A stretch of DNA of 64,000 bases, from the NCBI GenBank assembly GCA_963780135.1, contig CAWAAR010000003.1, forward strand, positions 496,001 to 560,000, in the 5' to 3' direction. The DNA comes from Clostridium_AM sp963780135. GTDB lineage: Bacteria > Bacillota > Clostridia > Clostridiales > Clostridiaceae. Shown in pieces: positions 62,041-64,000 of the stretch. Position 1 is the stretch's first letter, and every line of letters starts with the position of its first letter. The notes under the pieces are model-generated. The model was not told where the DNA came from. It ran no database searches and saw only the letters and a program-made list of their open reading frames with translations. A program made the position numbers and the translations under genes.

Positions 62041-62054
62041 AAGAAGGTCATAGA

Positions 62055-62309
62055 ATGCAACAGATAAAATATTATATACTATTTCCATCTCACACAGAAG
62101 GAATGAAAATGGAAATAATATTAAAAAAAGAAAATGTAAAGTATACAATAGTGCCAACACCCAGGGAACTTTCAGTTTGTTGTGGTATTTCAATAATGTA
62201 TAATAAAGAAGATGAAGAAAAAATAAAAGCATTAATAATTAGTCACAATGTGAAAACATTAGGTCTTCACTCTGTGAATAAAAAAATTAAAAATCCTTAT
62301 TTAGATTAA
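62055..62309 (+). CDS. DUF3343 protein (putative Se/S carrier-like)
   Basis: The 84-residue protein has the DUF3343 pattern: YYILFPSHTEGMKMEIIL, VPTPRELSVCCGISIMY with a pair of adjacent cysteines, and a short C-terminus. It is found next to activase and dehydratase genes in many clostridia; a role in sulfur or selenium delivery is suggested but not shown. It begins 14 bases after the dehydratase stop. Confidence 0.88.
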   Translation: MQQIKYYILFPSHTEGMKMEIILKKENVKYTIVPTPRELSVCCGISIMYNKEDEEKIKALIISHNVKTLGLHSVNKKIKNPYLD

Positions 62310-62323
62310 CAGAGGTGAAGTTC

Positions 62324-63082
62324 ATGTTTTATGTAGGAATAGATATAGGATCAACTGCTTCAAAAGTTTGTATTTTTAATGATGAAGAAATTGAAAAGAC
62401 TTTTGTTTTACCTACGGGATGGAGTAGTGTAAAAACTGCAGAAGATATAAAAGAAAAATTGGAAGAATTAGAGTTAAACAAAGATAATTGCAAAATAGTT
62501 GCTACAGGTTATGGTAGAGTTTCAGTGCCTTATGCAGATAAAACTGTTACTGAAATAACCTGTCATGGAAAAGGTGCTTACTATATGCTAGGTGAAGATT
62601 GTACTGTTATAGATATAGGTGGACAGGATACTAAAATAATAACTGTGCAGGATGGAAAAGTAACTAATTTTACAATGAATGATAAATGCGCAGCAGGAAC
62701 AGGAAGATTTTTAGAACTTATGGCAGGTACTTTAGGATTAAGTATAATAGAAATGTGTGAAATGTCACAACAAGGTGATGGTGTTGCTATAAGTTCTATG
62801 TGTACAGTTTTTGCAGAATCTGAGGTTATAAGTTTAATTGGAAGTGGCAAAAGAAGAGAAGATATTGCTTGCGGTGTGATGAATTCCATTACAGGTAAGG
62901 TAAAGTCTCTATGCCAAAAACATTCAGATAGTTTCAACTATTTTTTAACAGGTGGGTTAAGTAGTAATAAATATGTAATAGAAAAGCTATCAGAAAAGTT
63001 ACAAGCAAAAGTTAAAAATCATGAATTAGGCAGATATGCTGGAGCTGTAGGAGCAGCACTAGTAGCAAAAACTTTGAGATAA
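62324..63082 (+). CDS. Acyl-CoA dehydratase activase (BadF/BcrA/HgdC family ATPase)
   Basis: The 252-residue ATPase begins with FYVGIDIGSTASKVCIF and has CHGKGAYYM, VIDIGGQDTK, and the cluster cysteines in NDKCAAGTGRFLE and SSMCTVFAESEV. As a homodimer with one shared [4Fe-4S] cluster it uses ATP to push electrons into the dehydratase or double-cubane partner. ATG 62324 after GAGGTG is the start; GTG 62315 overlaps the ribosome binding site. It is the last gene of the operon. Confidence 0.93.
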   Translation: MFYVGIDIGSTASKVCIFNDEEIEKTFVLPTGWSSVKTAEDIKEKLEELELNKDNCKIVATGYGRVSVPYADKTVTEITCHGKGAYYMLGEDCTVIDIGGQDTKIITVQDGKVTNFTMNDKCAAGTGRFLELMAGTLGLSIIEMCEMSQQGDGVAISSMCTVFAESEVISLIGSGKRREDIACGVMNSITGKVKSLCQKHSDSFNYFLTGGLSSNKYVIEKLSEKLQAKVKNHELGRYAGAVGAALVAKTLR

Positions 63083-63159
63083 TATATTGACTTAATGTGT
63101 AAGCTATGCTATGATGAGTGAGATAAAATTAAATATAAATTTTTTTATAACCTTTAAAA

Positions 63160-63177
63160 CTAATCCTGTGAGATTAG
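63160..63177 (+). promoter_or_regulatory. PyrR-binding RNA hairpin upstream of pyrB
   Basis: CTAATCCTGTGAGATTAG matches the PyrR binding-loop consensus ARUCCNGNGAGGYU at 13 of 14 positions (A for G at one). PyrR bound with UMP would favour the terminator. Confidence 0.8.
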
Positions 63178-63253
63178 GAAGGCAAAATCATGAAAAAATT
63201 ATAATCAAAATGTGTAATTAATCATGCCTTCCCTAAAGGGAAGGCATTTTTTT
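63176..63253 (+). terminator. Pyrimidine attenuator: antiterminator and terminator
   Basis: AGGAAGGCA (63176-63184) can pair with TGCCTTCC (63225-63232) as antiterminator; alternatively GCCTTCCC/GGGAAGGC (63226-63245) forms the terminator with a T-run. The two structures exclude each other, as in Bacillus pyr attenuators. Confidence 0.85.
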
Positions 63254-63299
63254 ATACCTTTAAATTTAGCACAGAGAGGCTAAGAAGGAGGAGACGTTT

Positions 63300-64000
63300 A
63301 TGTTAAAAGGTAGAAATTTAATAGACCCTATGGATTTTACACTAGAGGAATTAGATGAAATTTTTCAATTAGCAGATCAAATTATTGCAAATCCAGAAAA
63401 ATTTACGCACACTTGTGAGGGTAAATTACTAGCCACACTATTCTATGAACCAAGTACAAGAACAAGATTCAGTTTTGAAGCAGCAATGTTAAGACTTGGC
63501 GGTCAAGTTATAGGATTTTCAGAACCAAGCTCAAGCTCAGCTGCAAAGGGAGAAAGTGTAGCAGATACTATAAGAACAGTAGCCTGTTATGCGGATATAA
63601 TCGCTATGAGGCATCCTAAAGAAGGAGCTCCTAAAGTTGCATCTATGTATTCTCCAATACCAGTTATAAATGCTGGTGATGGTGGACATCAACATCCAAC
63701 ACAAACACTTACAGATCTTTTAACAATTAAGATCCATAAAAGGTAAGTTATCAAATTTAAAAATAGGAATTTGTGGAGATTTAAAGTTCGGAAGAACAGT
63801 TCACTCCCTAATAAAAGCCATGTCAAGATATGAAAATAATCAATTTGTTTTAATATCACCAAAAGAACTTAAAATTCCAGAATATATTAATCAAAGAATT
63901 AAATAAAAACAATATAGAATATAAAGAAGTAGAAAAGTTAGAAGACGTTATGGAAGAATTGGATATACTCTATATGACAAGAGTTCAAAAGGAAAGATTT
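63300..64000 (+). pseudogene. pyrB: Aspartate carbamoyltransferase, frameshifted, 3' end cut by the window
   Basis: The frame starts at ATG 63300 behind AAGGAGG and reads as PyrB for 140 codons: FYEPSTRTRFSFEAAML, the carbamoyl phosphate site STRTRFSF, and DGGHQHPTQTLTDLLTIK. It then breaks; an extra A near 63732-63741 and another near 63901 move the frame. Reading on gives GKLSNLKIGICGDLKFGRTVHS and, after the second change, EYKEVEKLEDVMEELDILYM. The gene catalyses the first step of UMP synthesis. The second part still looks conserved, so recent damage or sequence error is likely. It is under a PyrR attenuator. Confidence 0.9.

Overview
The window is AT-rich (roughly 29-30% G+C by eye) and looks like a chromosomal segment of an obligately anaerobic Clostridium (sensu stricto). 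The evidence is the house set of anaerobic redox genes (NfnAB transhydrogenase, a group B-like [FeFe]-hydrogenase, a double-cubane iron-sulfur operon with its activase), Rex, CIRCE-controlled groESL, a sigma-54 activator, strong A/G-rich ribosome binding sites with many TTG/GTG starts, and AT-rich codon use. I cannot name the species. No prophage, insertion sequence or CRISPR array was seen.

Layout: 1-2377, end of a nucleoside/sugar-type ABC importer. 2433-6968, a CstA-type transporter divergent from a LytS/LytT-like two-component system. 7049-11488, a Cache-domain kinase, an NtrC-type sigma-54 activator and an ammonium transporter with a textbook sigma-54 promoter. 11635-14501, thiamine-binding protein, a pseudo-receiver/zinc-ribbon protein and an ABC-F ATPase. 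14841-21384, redox block: Rex, NfnAB, a C_GCAxxG_C_C protein, 8-oxoguanine glycosylase and the hydrogenase with a Rex-like operator on its promoter. 21528-29616, membrane proteins, groESL, prepilin peptidase, guanine riboswitch, guaB and guaA. 30568-37608, PocR-type signalling protein, Pgi, a UPF0178 protein, a GlnK/GlnL-like two-component pair and an amino-acid permease. 38259-46878, a seven-repeat protein, lytic transglycosylase, RsuA-type pseudouridine synthase, YerC, PcrA and LigA. 46987-54762, small and hypothetical proteins, an orphan peptide-binding lipoprotein, an AIR-synthase-like protein, RNase PH, RdgB and a phosphodiesterase. 54885-57031, an array of 22 tRNA genes built from a duplicated block. 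57836-63082, threonine dehydratase and the double-cubane operon. 63160-64000, a PyrR-type attenuator and the start of pyrB.

How the genes work together: NAD(H), NADP(H) and ferredoxin balance is handled by NfnAB and the hydrogenase under the NADH sensor Rex. Nitrogen supply is served by AmtB and a GlnKL-like system. Nucleotide synthesis is controlled by RNA elements (guanine riboswitch at guaB, PyrR attenuator at pyrB).

A striking feature is a set of single-base frameshifts in conserved, mostly housekeeping genes: guaA (seven), pyrB (two), groES (one), a lytS-like kinase (one) and a glnK-like kinase (one). Correcting each single base restores the expected protein, so sequence error is the most economical reading, but six of the seven guaA changes and both pyrB changes are an extra A, which is not what random error would give.
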